Shown here: piece by piece, positions 5,359 to 6,034 of the stretch
Position numbering within the stretch: position 1 is the first letter of the stretch
How the letters are laid out: the number at the start of each line of letters is the position of its first letter
Assembly: GCA_945980015.1 (NCBI GenBank)
Contig: CAMFQI010000086.1
Location: 1-6,034 of the forward strand
Direction: 5' to 3'
Source of the DNA: an uncultured Eubacterium sp.
GTDB lineage: Bacteria > Bacillota > Clostridia > Oscillospirales > Acutalibacteraceae
DNA length: 6,034 bases
Position numbers and translations under genes: made by a program
The notes under the pieces: model-generated
Told to the model about the DNA's origin: nothing
What the model saw: only the letters and a program-made list of their open reading frames with translations
The model's database searches: none

Positions 5359-6034
5359 TAATATTCTGTCCTCACAGTGCATTTATACTTGCCAATAAGA
5401 GCTTCGTATTCATCACGCATTCCGTGACCGTACTGCTGTGTTGTAAGCATTTGAATAGGAAAAATACTTGGAAATGTATTTGCTTCGATAATTGCCCAAC
5501 CCTTGTCGGTCAAAGCGAAGTCCCAACCTATTACAGTTATACCTTTTGCTTTTTTTGCAAGCTCGGTTGCCATTTCAATCAGCTCGTCCCATCTTGGAAT
5601 TTGAAAGCCTTTTATTGCAATTTTGCTATTTGGATGAACCTCAAACTTTTCAATATTTTCAGTATAACCGTCAGAAACAATAATGCCTTTTTTCGGGTCA
5701 ACCATAGAAATTATACCGCCCTGTCCTCCGTTGTCAACAATCGCACCGTCCCTGCCAAATCTGGCAAGCGAAAACAAAAACTGCACCTCACCGTTGTCGC
5801 AGCAGGTTGTAAGGCGAATAGTGTTTACACTTGACGGATTAAATGCTGAGAATACTTTATCTTGAACAACATATTCTTCAACAATGCATCCGTCATAACC
5901 CAATGCGTGAAAGAACAAATCTTTGGTTGAATTATTTTCTCCGACATTAACTACGCTTACCTTTGAGCCTAGCGAACCGTCTATAACCTTTATTATATAT
6001 TTTTTATGCTTAGAAACAAATTGAGCAAATGCCG
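5358..6034 (-). CDS. ATP-grasp enzyme, sugar-transfer-associated type (partial, N-terminus outside window)
   Basis: The reading frame stays open to the window edge, leaving 224 C-terminal residues; the start lies beyond 6034. Residue numbers count from the first complete codon. YIIKVIDGS (12-20) is the likely ATP-lysine strand with K15. VEEYVVQ (51-57) is the hinge region. NTIRL (70-74), DNGGQGG (100-106), GFQIPRWDE (142-150), GWDFALT (169-175) and IIEANTFP (181-188) follow the order known for the sugar-transfer-associated ATP-grasp domain. D171, E183 and N185 are the likely metal ligands. ATP-grasp enzymes join a carboxylate to an amine or other nucleophile through an acyl-phosphate. Members of this subgroup tend to occur with polysaccharide genes, but their reactions are poorly defined. 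The stop overlaps the acyltransferase start by one base (TAATG), so the two are cotranslated. An internal TTG at 5918 should not be taken as the start, since conserved sequence lies upstream of it. Confidence 0.85.
   Translation of the reverse strand, partial: AFAQFVSKHKKYIIKVIDGSLGSKVSVVNVGENNSTKDLFFHALGYDGCIVEEYVVQDKVFSAFNPSSVNTIRLTTCCDNGEVQFLFSLARFGRDGAIVDNGGQGGIISMVDPKKGIIVSDGYTENIEKFEVHPNSKIAIKGFQIPRWDELIEMATELAKKAKGITVIGWDFALTDKGWAIIEANTFPSIFPIQMLTTQQYGHGMRDEYEALIGKYKCTVRTEY
5369..5374 (-). promoter_or_regulatory. Ribosome binding site of the acyltransferase
   Basis: On the minus strand TGAGGA lies ten bases before the ATG at 5358, inside the last codons of the ATP-grasp gene. The spacing is slightly long, consistent with translational coupling through the TAATG junction. 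Confidence 0.65.

Noticed and set aside
5346..5834. Plus-strand open frame opposite the ATP-grasp gene
   Set aside because: The Cys/Phe-rich translation is the antisense of a conserved ATP-grasp domain, with no ribosome site.

Overview
The window looks like chromosomal DNA of a low-to-middle-GC Gram-positive anaerobe, most likely a clostridial (Firmicutes/Bacillota) gut-type bacterium. The grounds are strong AAGGAGG-type ribosome sites, extended -10 promoters, very short gaps between genes, cysteine-rich enzymes and AT-rich intergenic DNA. The genus cannot be fixed from the sequence alone.

Layout. Positions 77-1561 (minus) encode a class III PLP aminotransferase that resembles glutamate-1-semialdehyde aminomutase. 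It is transcribed divergently from a plus-strand operon: a TetR-family regulator (1842-2501), an FGGY carbohydrate kinase of the xylulokinase type (2533-4155) and, 6 nt further on, a class I SAM-dependent methyltransferase (4162-4833). A strong, probably bidirectional terminator hairpin (4845-4879) closes this block. Facing it from the right is a minus-strand pair: an ATP-grasp enzyme of the sugar-transfer-associated type, cut by the window edge (5358-6034), followed by a short CysE-like hexapeptide acyltransferase (4885-5358). The two overlap by one base (TAATG). This pair looks like part of a surface-polysaccharide or cell-envelope locus.

How the genes may work together. The 280-bp divergent control region holds the clearest structure in the window. 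Two perfect copies of GTGAGC-N4-GCTCAC lie just downstream of the predicted aminotransferase promoter, and a third, one-arm-degenerate copy lies just downstream of the predicted regulator promoter. This is what an autoregulated TetR repressor controlling both sides would look like, so the aminotransferase and the kinase probably form one inducible pathway. A sugar- or polyol-like compound that is phosphorylated and also transaminated (or amino-shifted) would fit. The substrate is unknown, and several active-site positions differ from textbook GSA aminomutase and xylulokinase. The methyltransferase may simply be cotranscribed. No CRISPR, tRNA, rRNA or mobile element was seen.
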